Shown: in pieces, positions 45,964-54,593 of the stretch
Position numbering within the stretch: position 1 is the stretch's first letter
Layout of the letters: each line of letters begins with the position of its first letter
Origin: an uncultured Pseudomonadota bacterium
GTDB lineage: Bacteria; Pseudomonadota; Alphaproteobacteria; Rs-D84
Assembly (NCBI GenBank): GCA_902801125.1
Contig: CADCGT010000002.1
Location: forward strand, 161,157-225,156
Reading direction: 5' to 3'
DNA length: 64,000 nucleotides
Notes under the pieces: generated by a model
Databases searched by the model: none
What the model was told of the DNA's origin: nothing
Seen by the model: the letters and a program-made list of their open reading frames with translations, nothing else
Translations under genes and position numbers: made by a program

Positions 45964-46413
45964 ATGAAATTCAAACAAAAATATAATATTGGCAAAGTAT
46001 TGTCTTTGGCGGGCCTTATGATGTTGGCAAACGCATGCCAAAAGGAACCGTATGATGTGACAATTGACTGGACATGGGGACCTGGACTTGATGCGACCGC
46101 ACAAAAGGAAATTATAAGAAAAGAAATTAATAAAAAAAATGTTAACATGGTATTCTTAGATTTCGGTGAACAAAATTTAACAAGTTGGTTGCCAATTGAT
46201 TTTCATAGAGCGCGTGACACGGTTCAACCATGCATGAATATTGCCCCTGGTCGTATTCTACTTAAGGGCACATTTTTTGTAAATTCGACTGTTGGTGCGC
46301 ATCTGCCTGATGTCTCCATAGATACTGTTGCAGGAATGGGATTAGCAGATAGTATTTGGTGGACCGCAAACGGTGTTAAAGTTCAGCGTTTGCACCCATT
46401 ACAATCCAAATAA
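45964..46413 (+). CDS. Hypothetical secreted or lipid-anchored protein, 149 aa
   Basis: Ribosome site GGGGG 7 nt before ATG. Signal sequence VLSLAGLMMLANA followed by C25; the site LANAC is only a weak lipobox. Mature part contains VTIDWTWGPGLDA, VNMVFLDFGEQN, ILLKGTFFVNSTVGA and GLADSIWWTANGVKVQRL, suggesting a small beta-sandwich. No family recognised. Followed by a terminator. Confidence 0.68.
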   Translation: MKFKQKYNIGKVLSLAGLMMLANACQKEPYDVTIDWTWGPGLDATAQKEIIRKEINKKNVNMVFLDFGEQNLTSWLPIDFHRARDTVQPCMNIAPGRILLKGTFFVNSTVGAHLPDVSIDTVAGMGLADSIWWTANGVKVQRLHPLQSK

Positions 46414-46433
46414 TATCATGAATTAAAAATCCC

Positions 46434-46456
46434 AAGGCACGCATGTGCCTTTTTAT
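46434..46456 (+). terminator. Intrinsic terminator
   Basis: AAGGCAC GCAT GTGCCTT followed by TTTAT, 20 nt after the stop at 46413. Confidence 0.8.
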
Positions 46457-46493
46457 ATTGCAATAATAATTTTAATTTGCTAACTATATAGCT

Positions 46494-47492
46494 ATGAGAA
46501 TGTTTTTGCTTTTTATTTCATTATTTATACCGCTGACATCAATGGCGACCACCCCCGCGGCAACTTGCACCCCCCTAGACGAAACGCAATGCAACCAAAC
46601 CGCTGGATGTCAGTATAAATTTACCGGCTGTCGACAATGCGACGAAAATCATTACTGCCCCGGAGATGGGACTAGCCCAGAATGCCAAACGCCATTTACA
46701 GACTCTGATTTGGGTGCAACATCAATAAACGAATGTTATAAAGACCAAGATTGTCATAAACCAGACGATGCAATAGAACAATGCAAATTATATTACAACA
46801 GCACTATTGAGTGCAATACTATTGAAGAACCACATCTTGACCCTCGTACCAATACTTGCTATGCAAATAAACGAAACTGTAATGTATTTGGCGCTCAAAA
46901 TTGCGAATCAGATCAAATTAGCGGAACTGCAACATATTTATCACAGGGCACAGGTGGCAGTATGAGCGGTGGTTACCGTTGGGACATAACAGATTGCGTA
47001 TGCAATGCCAGCGATTTTGAAGATACGCAAGAACGTCTCTGTCATGGCAAGAGTCCCGCAATACCGTCCGAGCAAACCGTTCAAAACGCTAACGACATAA
47101 TAAATTACAACACCAGTACCGGTATGTATTATTGCACACGTTGCATCCACGATAACGGCAATACTAAATATTATGCAAACACCACCGCCAGTGATGGTAC
47201 CCAATGTTCACCAGACCTAGACAATGGTCGTGTATGTAAATGCGAAACGTCAAATGAATTGGGGTATTATAGAACCGGCACCTGTAATTCTGAGACAGAT
47301 TGGGAACCGAACGGAAATGATATATGCATACGTAAACCATGTGGTGCCGGTCAAACAACGGACACCATCTTACCTAATAGTGTCAACGATTGCCACTTTG
47401 GTGGCGAAACCAACCTTTGTGATGATGCCGGATGTGTTTCATTGGATGGTTTAGGCGGTGTTTCCGCACAAAATTGGGAATACGTGCAATAA
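46494..47492 (+). CDS. Secreted Cys-rich protein, 332 aa
   Basis: Signal peptide ends SMA. The first module (CNQTAGCQYKFTGCRQCDEN, then HYCPGDGTSPECQTPFTDSD and NECY) resembles ephrin-receptor/GCC2-like Cys repeats. About 36 cysteines are spread over the whole length, with CVCNASDF, YCTRCIHDNG, CKCETSNEL and a last CRKPCG-like unit (CIRKPCGAGQTTDTIL). No ribosome site is visible before ATG 46494; ATG 46500 is an alternative. Function unknown; part of the large secreted Cys-rich repertoire of this genome. Confidence 0.7.
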   Translation: MRMFLLFISLFIPLTSMATTPAATCTPLDETQCNQTAGCQYKFTGCRQCDENHYCPGDGTSPECQTPFTDSDLGATSINECYKDQDCHKPDDAIEQCKLYYNSTIECNTIEEPHLDPRTNTCYANKRNCNVFGAQNCESDQISGTATYLSQGTGGSMSGGYRWDITDCVCNASDFEDTQERLCHGKSPAIPSEQTVQNANDIINYNTSTGMYYCTRCIHDNGNTKYYANTTASDGTQCSPDLDNGRVCKCETSNELGYYRTGTCNSETDWEPNGNDICIRKPCGAGQTTDTILPNSVNDCHFGGETNLCDDAGCVSLDGLGGVSAQNWEYVQ

Positions 47493-47497
47493 TTCCA

Positions 47498-48022
47498 CTA
47501 ACCCACCAATTTTATATCGTTTAATGTTTTCTTGATTATTTCTAATTGGTCGTCGGTGAATCGCCCAAGGACCCAATCGGCGGCGTCTATTGGCAACCCA
47601 AGATTCCGCGGGTGGTCAATTCCGATTCGAATTCGCGTATATTCGCGCCCGACATTCGCGTCAATTGACTTTATACCGTTGTGACCGGCACTGCCGCCGC
47701 CGACCTTGGTCCGCATATCGCCCAATTTCAAATCCATATCATCGTGAATCACAAATAAATTTTCAATTGGAATCTTGTAAAAATCCATTATCGCCCGCAC
47801 GGCGCGGCCACTGTCGTTCATATATGTTTGTGGCATCGCGAATATCACGCGCCGCCCGTCAACACTGGTCGTAAATGTTCGCGCAAAATGTTCCGCACGC
47901 CACGTGGCGGACGGCCCCGCGATATGTTCCACCGCCATAAATCCAACATTATGACGCGTGCGCGAATATTCATTTCCTGGATTCCCAAGGCCCACAATTA
48001 AAATCGGTTTATTTTCTTGCAT
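47498..48022 (-). CDS. pth: Peptidyl-tRNA hydrolase
   Basis: 174 aa. Conserved LIVGLGNPGNEYSRTRHNVGF with catalytic His, PQTYMNDSGRAVR, HDDMDLKLGDMR and GGGSAGHNGIKSI. It frees tRNA from peptidyl-tRNA released from stalled ribosomes. At 174 aa it is slightly shorter than E. coli Pth (194), missing part of the C-terminal tail. Convergent with the gene at 46494 (5-nt gap). Confidence 0.96.
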   Translation of the reverse strand: MQENKPILIVGLGNPGNEYSRTRHNVGFMAVEHIAGPSATWRAEHFARTFTTSVDGRRVIFAMPQTYMNDSGRAVRAIMDFYKIPIENLFVIHDDMDLKLGDMRTKVGGGSAGHNGIKSIDANVGREYTRIRIGIDHPRNLGLPIDAADWVLGRFTDDQLEIIKKTLNDIKLVG

Positions 48023-48068
48023 ATATTTATCTCTTTTTCTATTATATTATCATACAAAGGAGCAAAAG

Positions 48069-48608
48069 ATGAAGTTAAAAACATCAATTATTTTATCAAC
48101 CACCGCAATGGCACTTTCAACACCCGTGTTTGCGAACCCGGTTTGGGACCTGTACGCGGGCGCAACCGTTGGCGCCGGCGCCCAGACGGTATTTGCCGAC
48201 GACCATGACGCAACCAATGCGGCACAATCTTTTGGTGCAATGTTTGGTGTTGACATCCCCGCCTTTCGTATCGAGGCCGAATATAATTACCTTAATGAAA
48301 CAGATACCTATGCACACCTTGCGTTGGTGAATGCGTACTTTAAAATGCCGTCCACCGTTATCAAACCATACCTTGGGTTGGGCGTTGGTATAATGATGAG
48401 TGGTAAAAACGAAAAATATGATGTGAAATTTGATACCACCCCCGCGTACCAGGGTATGTTGGGCGTCACATTGGACGTGCCACGCCTGCCATTCAAATTT
48501 GATGTCGAAGGCCGCGCAATCTATATGCCGGATGTTTACAAAATGGCCGACATCGAACCCGATATACTTCATTACGAGGCACGGGTCAAAATCCGCTATA
48601 TCTTTTAA
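48069..48608 (+). CDS. Small outer-membrane beta-barrel protein
   Basis: 179 aa from ATG 48069 (AAAGGAG 6-7 nt upstream). Signal peptide ends VFA, then NPVWDLYAGATVGAGAQ and eight-strand-like pattern (FRIEAEYNYLNETD, ALVNAYFKMPSTVIKPYLGLG, VDMP-type turns, FDVEGRAIYMPDVY) ending in the outer-membrane signature EARVKIRYIF. It fits the TIGR04219/OmpA-like eight-stranded barrel group. Divergent from pth. Confidence 0.8.
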   Translation: MKLKTSIILSTTAMALSTPVFANPVWDLYAGATVGAGAQTVFADDHDATNAAQSFGAMFGVDIPAFRIEAEYNYLNETDTYAHLALVNAYFKMPSTVIKPYLGLGVGIMMSGKNEKYDVKFDTTPAYQGMLGVTLDVPRLPFKFDVEGRAIYMPDVYKMADIEPDILHYEARVKIRYIF

Positions 48609-48622
48609 CAATTCTTTGCATG

Positions 48623-48642
48623 TCGGGGCGGCAACGCCCCGA
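48623..48642 (+). terminator. GCAA-tetraloop hairpin between the barrel gene and polA
   Basis: TCGGGGCG GCAA CGCCCCGA: 8-bp perfect stem with a stable GNRA loop, 14 nt after the stop. The trailing T run is short (ATTTG), so some read-through into polA is likely. Confidence 0.6.
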
Positions 48643-48662
48643 ATTTGATAAAGGGCCGGACA

Positions 48663-51428
48663 ATGCTTACACTAATCGACGGAAATTCAATTTTATTTCG
48701 CGCATACTATGGCGTGCACAGTCGCCTTAGCCGCGCCGACGGCACCCCAACCGGTGCGGTCTATGCATTTTTGAACATGATGTTGCCGGTGTTTGCCGCC
48801 GCCGACCCCGATGATATTTTCGTATGCGTATTTGACGCGTCACGGAAAACATTCCGCCAAGATATTTATCCGGAATACAAGGCCAACCGTGACGAAACAC
48901 CCGCCGATTTAATTACCCAATCCGTTATGGTGCAACGGGGCCTGTCGGAAATGGGGGTGCCGGTCCTGTGCATTCCAAATGTCGAGGCCGACGATGTTAT
49001 CGCAACACTTGCCACACAAAATTGTCAAATTGCGGACAAAACACGAATCATGACCGGCGACAAAGATTTAATGCAATTGGTATCAGACTGTATATTCTTG
49101 TATGACGGCATGAAACAAAAAACAGTCGGCCGAAACGAAGTCATTGAAAAATTTGGCGTCCCCCCCGAACGCGTAATCGATGTGCAATCACTTATGGGCG
49201 ATTCAACCGACAATGTGCCGGGTGTTCGCGGAATCGGCCCGAAAAAGGCCGCGGAACTTATCAACGAATTTGGGTCACTTGATGAACTGTATGCGAATAT
49301 TGACAATGTAAAAAATGAACGCACACGGAATATGTTGTTACTGTCACGGGAATTGGCGTATATTTCACGCGATTTGGTGACATTAAAACGCGATGTAGAT
49401 TTGTCGGGGTTGAAACTGTCGCCATTTCGGTTTAATCGCACCGCGGCACTGAACTTTGTTCGCACCGAATTGGAAAGTAATTCTTTGGTTGAAAAAATAT
49501 CACGCACTTTCCCCGAAAATATGCCGGAACCAAAACAGCCCGCGTTTGATTTTCCGGGTTCTGCATGTCCGGTGGACACCGCACCCGTGAATGCGCCCCG
49601 CCCCGCGCGCGACATGAAATTTGAAAAAATCACAACCGTCCAAGAATTAGAAAAATTTTTGGCAACCGTCAAAAACGTCATTGCATTGGACACCGAAACA
49701 ACTGGCCTGAACCAGATGACCGACAAAATGGTCGGCATGTCTTTGGCAACGGACGGCACGCACGGCGTTTATATTCCACTGCGCCATCGTGTGGCGGGCG
49801 GCGATTTATTTGGTGGTGCCGAATTGGCCCCGAACCAGATTTCTATCGCGGATTTATATAAAAGAATTTGGCCTGTGTTGACCAATAAAAATATTACCAA
49901 GGTTGGACATAACCTTAAATTCGACCTGCACATTATGGCGAACGAAGGATGGGATATTGAACAAATCGCGCCTATTGACGATACAATGCTGATTTCATAC
50001 GCGTTGCACGGAACGCTGCATTCGCACGGCATGGACGAATTGGCGGTAAAGTACCTGAATCACCAAAACATAACTTTCGCATCGCTGTTTCCGCCGAAAA
50101 CCCGCGATGCAGACATGCACTTTGACGCATTGCCAATCGACACGGCGTACCCATATGCCGCCGAAGATGCCGCCGTCACAATGGCACTTTATGAAACAAT
50201 GCGTCCCGAATTGGATGCAAATAAAAAATTGGGCGAATTATACGAACGATGCGACCGACCGTTGCTTATGGTTTTGACATTGATGGAACGGTGCGGCGTG
50301 TTTGTAGATCGTGCGCGCCTTAACCAACTTTCGGGTGTGTTTCATGAACAATTGACCAAAATCAGTAATGAAATATTTGAATTGGCGGGACATGAATTTA
50401 ATATCGCAAGTCCAAAACAATTGGCAACGGTCTTGTTTGATGAAATGCATTTGCCGGAAAACAAACGCCGTTCCACCGATGCAGATTCTTTGAATGATTT
50501 GATTGAACACCATCCAATTATTGAAAAAATTCTAAATTGGCGTTCGATTGCAAAATTGGCGGGAACATATGCGGACGCCCTGCCGCACCAGATTGGAACC
50601 GACGGGCGCATTCACACAACATACCTGCAAACCAGTACGAATACGGGGCGTCTTTCTTCGCGTGACCCAAACCTGCAAAACATTCCGGTAAAAACAGAAT
50701 TGGGCGAAGAAATTCGAAAATGCTTTGTTGCGGCCCCTGGACACGTGCTTATTGCGGTTGATTATTCCCAGATTCAATTGCGTCTTCTTGCCGATGTGGC
50801 GGGAATAAAAACTTTTACCGACACATTTAATGCGGGTGCCGACATTCATGAACAAACGGCACGAAAAATATTCAACATTCCGGAAACGAATATCGTTCCC
50901 AAAGATTTACGCCGTGCGGCAAAAACCGTGAACTTTTCAATTATATATGGCATATCTTCGTTCGGCCTTGCGGCACAGTTAAATGTTCCGCGCGCCCGCG
51001 CCGGCGAGATTATAAATTCATATATGGCGGGATTGCCAGAAATTAAAACCTATATCGATAATATTAAAAAATTCGCAACCGAAAATGCGTGTGTTTATAC
51101 CCCATGGGGCCGCCGCATAGAATTACCAGAGGCAAAAAATCCGCGCACCCGCGCGTATGCGATGCGTGCCGCAATCAACGCCCCGATTCAGGGGTTCGAG
51201 GCGGACCTTATGCGACTTGCCATGATACGGGTATTTAATGAAATCGTTGTTCCAAATCGCGACAAAATAAAAATGATTATGCAGGTTCACGATGAAATGG
51301 TATTTGAATGCGACGAAAGCGTGGCAACCGAATTCGCCGAAAAAATAAAATCGGTTATGGAAAATATCACAAAGATATCTGTGCCACTGCGCGCGGACTA
51401 TGTCATCGCACCATTTTGGGGCAAATAG
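48663..51428 (+). CDS. polA: DNA polymerase I
   Basis: 921 aa from ATG 48663. Three domains: 5'-3' exonuclease (LIDGNSILFRAYYG, AFDASRKTFR-type, EADDVIATLA, GDKDLMQLV), 3'-5' proofreading exonuclease with intact carboxylates in ALDTETTGL (D343, E345), and polymerase (DYSQIQLRLLADV, RRAAKTVNFSIIYGIS O-helix region, QVHDEMVFE). Involved in Okazaki fragment processing and repair synthesis. Many Alphaproteobacteria have an active proofreading domain; it is kept here. Confidence 0.97.
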   Translation: MLTLIDGNSILFRAYYGVHSRLSRADGTPTGAVYAFLNMMLPVFAAADPDDIFVCVFDASRKTFRQDIYPEYKANRDETPADLITQSVMVQRGLSEMGVPVLCIPNVEADDVIATLATQNCQIADKTRIMTGDKDLMQLVSDCIFLYDGMKQKTVGRNEVIEKFGVPPERVIDVQSLMGDSTDNVPGVRGIGPKKAAELINEFGSLDELYANIDNVKNERTRNMLLLSRELAYISRDLVTLKRDVDLSGLKLSPFRFNRTAALNFVRTELESNSLVEKISRTFPENMPEPKQPAFDFPGSACPVDTAPVNAPRPARDMKFEKITTVQELEKFLATVKNVIALDTETTGLNQMTDKMVGMSLATDGTHGVYIPLRHRVAGGDLFGGAELAPNQISIADLYKRIWPVLTNKNITKVGHNLKFDLHIMANEGWDIEQIAPIDDTMLISYALHGTLHSHGMDELAVKYLNHQNITFASLFPPKTRDADMHFDALPIDTAYPYAAEDAAVTMALYETMRPELDANKKLGELYERCDRPLLMVLTLMERCGVFVDRARLNQLSGVFHEQLTKISNEIFELAGHEFNIASPKQLATVLFDEMHLPENKRRSTDADSLNDLIEHHPIIEKILNWRSIAKLAGTYADALPHQIGTDGRIHTTYLQTSTNTGRLSSRDPNLQNIPVKTELGEEIRKCFVAAPGHVLIAVDYSQIQLRLLADVAGIKTFTDTFNAGADIHEQTARKIFNIPETNIVPKDLRRAAKTVNFSIIYGISSFGLAAQLNVPRARAGEIINSYMAGLPEIKTYIDNIKKFATENACVYTPWGRRIELPEAKNPRTRAYAMRAAINAPIQGFEADLMRLAMIRVFNEIVVPNRDKIKMIMQVHDEMVFECDESVATEFAEKIKSVMENITKISVPLRADYVIAPFWGK

Positions 51429-51440
51429 TTCAACCGTTTT

Positions 51441-52706
51441 TTACATTTGGATAAACGAACCGGATTTGTCGGCCATTTGTTCAATCGCCGCATCCAGCGT
51501 TTTACGATATTCCAAGAATTTTTCCTTGTTCGCCGCATCCAGGTTATTTATTGCCGGCAATTTGACGGTCATCGGATTCACGTGTTTGCCGTCTTTGATA
51601 ATTTCATAGTGCAAATGCGGCCCGGTTGACAGACCCGTTGAACCGGAATACCCGATAATCTGGCCTTGCTTTACATTCGTTCCAACCTTTACATTCTTGG
51701 CAAATTTTGACATATGCGCATACAGTGTTTCAAACGACCCATTATGCCGTATTTTCACAAAGTTTCCATGTCCACGATTAAACCCACGCGCAATAACGCG
51801 CCCCGCACCGGCGGCCGGAATCGGTGTCCCGGTTGGCGCGCGGAAATCCACCCCTTTGTGTGCGCGGGTAAATCCCAAAACGGGGTGCTTGCGACGTGTA
51901 GAAAAACTGCTGGTCACTTTTGCATTATTGATTGGTGTGCGTTTCAGTGATTTAATTGCCCCATTGCCGTTCGGGTCATAGTATCCAACGGTCTTATCCG
52001 ATTTACGGAAACGATACATTTTAACATTACCGCGCAACGCATCAAAGGACACAACAATAACCGAACCGTTGTCAATCTTTTCCCCATCGCGATAGTTTTC
52101 TTCATACACGACCGAAAATTTTTGCCCCGCGCGCACATCGCGTTCAAAGTCCATTTCAAACGCCAACAAATCGTACACTTCGGCCAAAATACCGGCGGGA
52201 ATATCCGCGCGCATGCCGGCAAGGTAAAAACTGTCGCCATCCAAAATTTCCCCTTGGCGATAGACCAGGCGCGTATCGCGTTCAATATCAATCGCATTGC
52301 ATTGCCATTTGCCCCCCGCATCACAGGTCAATTCTACGCGCCGCCACGGCCCGGGAATAACCGTCACCTTGGACACGGTATTATTTTCCCCATCCCGAAC
52401 AAATTCAATTTTATCGCGGTCCGCGCGCAGACCGTTTATACCCGCATCGGTTTTCAAAACATTCGCAATCGCATTTATATCATTGTGCCCCAATCCTTGC
52501 TCTGATAATAATTTAGATAGAGTATCACCGGCCGCGACACTAACAATAATGGGTTCATTTGGTGCAGGCGCGTCCGGACCGTTGTCATCCATACGGCGAC
52601 CGAATATCAACAATGTCACAACCGCGGCAACGGCCAAAATTCCGGCAATCCATAAAACCGCGCGAACAAATTTATGCGATGTAAGAATATTTTTTGCTTT
52701 TTCCAT
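51441..52706 (-). CDS. M23 (LytM) peptidoglycan endopeptidase
   Basis: 421 aa from ATG 52706. Membrane anchor about residues 14-34, LysM/OapA-like segment (SVAAGDTLSKLLSEQGLGHN), a beta-rich middle, and a C-terminal M23 domain with zinc ligands intact: HKGVDFRAPTGTP (HxxxD) and GPHLHYEI (HxH). It should cut peptide cross-links in peptidoglycan, in contrast to the EnvC-like protein. ATG chosen because a TATAAT box lies 7 nt upstream, so the message would be leaderless. Convergent with polA. Confidence 0.92.
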   Translation of the reverse strand: MEKAKNILTSHKFVRAVLWIAGILAVAAVVTLLIFGRRMDDNGPDAPAPNEPIIVSVAAGDTLSKLLSEQGLGHNDINAIANVLKTDAGINGLRADRDKIEFVRDGENNTVSKVTVIPGPWRRVELTCDAGGKWQCNAIDIERDTRLVYRQGEILDGDSFYLAGMRADIPAGILAEVYDLLAFEMDFERDVRAGQKFSVVYEENYRDGEKIDNGSVIVVSFDALRGNVKMYRFRKSDKTVGYYDPNGNGAIKSLKRTPINNAKVTSSFSTRRKHPVLGFTRAHKGVDFRAPTGTPIPAAGAGRVIARGFNRGHGNFVKIRHNGSFETLYAHMSKFAKNVKVGTNVKQGQIIGYSGSTGLSTGPHLHYEIIKDGKHVNPMTVKLPAINNLDAANKEKFLEYRKTLDAAIEQMADKSGSFIQM

Positions 52707-52742
52707 GGGGGCCATTATAATAGTTTTATGACAATAAATCAA
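52694..52742. promoter_or_regulatory. Bidirectional promoter for the M23 peptidase and prmC, sharing a palindromic -10
   Basis: The sequence ATTATAAT at 52714-52721 is its own complement. Plus strand: TTGCTT (52694-52699), 16 nt, TATAAT, then 6 nt to the prmC ATG. Minus strand: TTGATT (52737-52742), 17 nt, TATAAT, then 7 nt to the peptidase ATG. Both messages would begin at or next to their start codons, so the two genes compete for one -10 element. Confidence 0.7.
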
Positions 52743-53492
52743 GCCTTTGAAATTTTAAAAGATGCCGGGGGTATTCGCGCCGCCCGAATTATCACGGATA
52801 ATACTAAACATTTTTCACGCATCCGTGTGTGGCGTATGGCGCGCGCATTACGCCGCGGCATGCCGGTTGCCAAAATAATCCACCAGAAATGGTTTTACGG
52901 CATACCGTTTTATACAAATAAAAACACCCTGGACCCGCGACCCGACACCGAAACATTGGTTGCCGCGGTAATTGCCGACAACCCGCAAAAGCCCAAAATA
53001 TTGGATTTGGGGACCGGCACGGGTTGCATTATTATATCACTGGTAAAAAATATTTATGGTGCAACCGGTACCGCAATAGACGTGTCGCGTGGTGCGATTC
53101 GGGTCGCCCGCCGAAACATAAAAAAATTTGATTTATCAAATAAAATAAAAGTTGTCCACGCGTCTTTTGATGCGCCACGGGCGGTGCGCGAAAAATTTGA
53201 TATTATCGTTTCAAATCCGCCATACATTGCAATCGGCGACACGCGTGTTGACACGGGCGCAAAGCATGACCCAAAATGCGCACTATACGCGAAAAACCAA
53301 GGATTATCCGCATACGAACAAATCGCAAAAAATGCACGGAATTGGATAAAACCGAACGGCAAAATATATCTTGAAATTGGTGCGGGACAAATGGTGGCCG
53401 TTAAAAAGATTTTTGAATCCGCGGGTTGGCAATTCATTCGCGCCGAAAAAGATTTGTCCGGCATCACACGGGTTTTGGTATTTACAATTTAA
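52728..53492 (+). CDS. prmC: Release factor glutamine methyltransferase PrmC
   Basis: 254 aa. DPRPDTETLV, SAM-binding ILDLGTGTGCIIISL, and the substrate motif NPPY in IIVSNPPYIAIGD. It methylates the GGQ glutamine of RF1/RF2. No Shine-Dalgarno sequence is present; the -10 box ends 6 nt before ATG. The second gene convergent is the ACP-fusion gene, separated by a terminator. Confidence 0.94.
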   Translation: MTINQAFEILKDAGGIRAARIITDNTKHFSRIRVWRMARALRRGMPVAKIIHQKWFYGIPFYTNKNTLDPRPDTETLVAAVIADNPQKPKILDLGTGTGCIIISLVKNIYGATGTAIDVSRGAIRVARRNIKKFDLSNKIKVVHASFDAPRAVREKFDIIVSNPPYIAIGDTRVDTGAKHDPKCALYAKNQGLSAYEQIAKNARNWIKPNGKIYLEIGAGQMVAVKKIFESAGWQFIRAEKDLSGITRVLVFTI

Positions 53493-53519
53493 AACCCCGA
53501 ATTTCTTCGGGGTTGGTTT
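53493..53519. terminator. Bidirectional terminator
   Basis: AACCCCGAA TTTC TTCGGGGTT, 9-bp perfect stem; plus-strand reading continues GGTTTTTAA. Lies between the stops of prmC and the ACP-fusion gene. Confidence 0.85.
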
Positions 53520-54284
53520 TTAACGCTGTTTTCCGTATTTGTCGGGGAACAATAACGCACCAATATGTTTCCGAATAAATGGTGACGTGCAATCACCGGA
53601 TGCCAAACATATTGGACAATGATAATTTGCCCATGATCCGCATTCTTTTTTGGACATCGGTATCATTTCCACAATCAATTCATTCTTGCCAATTTTTTGT
53701 TTGGTCGGTTGGAAATTCGTGGACACCTCGTACGGGACCACGCGCATGGCACTTTGTTTTGCGTAATAAACATTGAAACCACATGTATGATTATCACCAT
53801 CATTATCACTTGGCTTGTGTCCCGAAATTGCCGCCAAGAAATCTTGTTTCTGGGCATCTGTAATTGTTCCACAATTCAAAACCGTTGGCTCTTCTTTACC
53901 ATTTGGCACATTGGTCAAAGTTACCGTGGTTTCCTTGGCCGATGTTTTTTTAACAACACGTTTTTGTTCCGGTTCTGCGGCCGGTTTCGCAACCGTTGCG
54001 GTCGACTGTACCTGACCCTTGCGTATCCAGTCTAATGCACTCGTTCTTTTTACAACATCTGCCACATCACCAATGGTCCGAATTGTCTCTTGTTTCTCGG
54101 AGGGAATGATACAACTAAACTTTTTTTCAAACTCCATGATTATTTCAATCATATCCAAAGAGTCCGCACCCAAATCATTTGATAAATCTGCACTCAGTGT
54201 GACGTCATCTGGGAGAACACCCAATTTATCAGTGAGATACGGCCGAATTTGTTCAAGTATTTTTTCATCCAATGTTTGATTCAT
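53520..54284 (-). CDS. Acyl carrier protein domain fused to an unknown Cys-containing domain (copy 1)
   Basis: 254 aa. Residues 1-80 are a complete acyl carrier protein: DKLGVLPDDVTLSADLSNDL and GADSLDMIEI with the phosphopantetheine Ser42, then FSCIIPSEK and TIGDVADVV. A Lys/Ala/Glu linker (about 90-120) leads to a C-terminal domain (about 120-254) with VLNCGTITDAQKQDFLAAIS, HTCGFNVYY, and an end CGSWANYHCPIC...GDCTSPFIRKHIGALLFPDKY then GKQR. The same domain, with the ending PFVIENIGKVFWPDKYEKQR, is in the gene at 54588, and a shortened form in the gene at 54306. Cytoplasmic. The fused domain is unknown to me; a partner that acts on the bound acyl chain is one reading. Confidence 0.8.
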   Translation of the reverse strand: MNQTLDEKILEQIRPYLTDKLGVLPDDVTLSADLSNDLGADSLDMIEIIMEFEKKFSCIIPSEKQETIRTIGDVADVVKRTSALDWIRKGQVQSTATVAKPAAEPEQKRVVKKTSAKETTVTLTNVPNGKEEPTVLNCGTITDAQKQDFLAAISGHKPSDNDGDNHTCGFNVYYAKQSAMRVVPYEVSTNFQPTKQKIGKNELIVEMIPMSKKECGSWANYHCPICLASGDCTSPFIRKHIGALLFPDKYGKQR

Positions 54285-54286
54285 CT

Positions 54287-54311
54287 TTTTTCATCCTTTT
54301 CTTTTTTATCT
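54287..54311 (-). repeat. Repeated stop/ribosome-site segment, copy 1
   Basis: A 25-nt segment identical to 54569-54593. On the minus strand it covers the stop of one paralogue and the AAGGATG ribosome site of the next, showing that the gene cluster grew by tandem duplication. Confidence 0.8.
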
Positions 54312-54569
54312 ATGTTTGCATCCTATACAAATGTGCTTCAAGGTTTTTGATAATTCAGTAGTTTTATAATTCTGTGCAACGCGAAAGCCAATGCGCATAC
54401 CACCGTTACCATCCGAACCAGCATCATATTTATAACCATTTACTATAGAATAACGAATTACCGGACATTTCCCTAAATCCAAAACACAGGGACTTTCTGC
54501 AATCTTGTCTTCGTTAACCAAAATGACCGTTCGTTCTAATTTTTTTGTCGCATTTTCGTTTAAACTCAT
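54306..54569 (-). CDS. Small paralogue of the ACP-linked domain, without ACP
   Basis: 87 aa; AAGGATG ribosome site. The sequence VILVNEDKIAESPCVLDLGK, then VIRYSIVNGYKYDAGSDGNG and MRIGFRVAQN, lines up with VTLTNVPNGKEEPTVLNCGT and HTCGFNVYY of the gene at 53520. It ends CIGCKHR, shorter than its neighbours and lacking their PFxxxxIGxxxxPDKY ending. No ACP domain precedes it. Probably a reduced copy or a free partner of the two ACP-linked forms. Confidence 0.65.
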   Translation of the reverse strand: MSLNENATKKLERTVILVNEDKIAESPCVLDLGKCPVIRYSIVNGYKYDAGSDGNGGMRIGFRVAQNYKTTELSKTLKHICIGCKHR

Positions 54570-54593
54570 TTTTCATCCTTTTCTTTTTTATCT
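54569..54593 (-). repeat. Repeated stop/ribosome-site segment, copy 2
   Basis: Identical to 54287-54311; includes the TAA of the gene at 54588 and the ribosome site of the gene at 54306. Confidence 0.8.
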
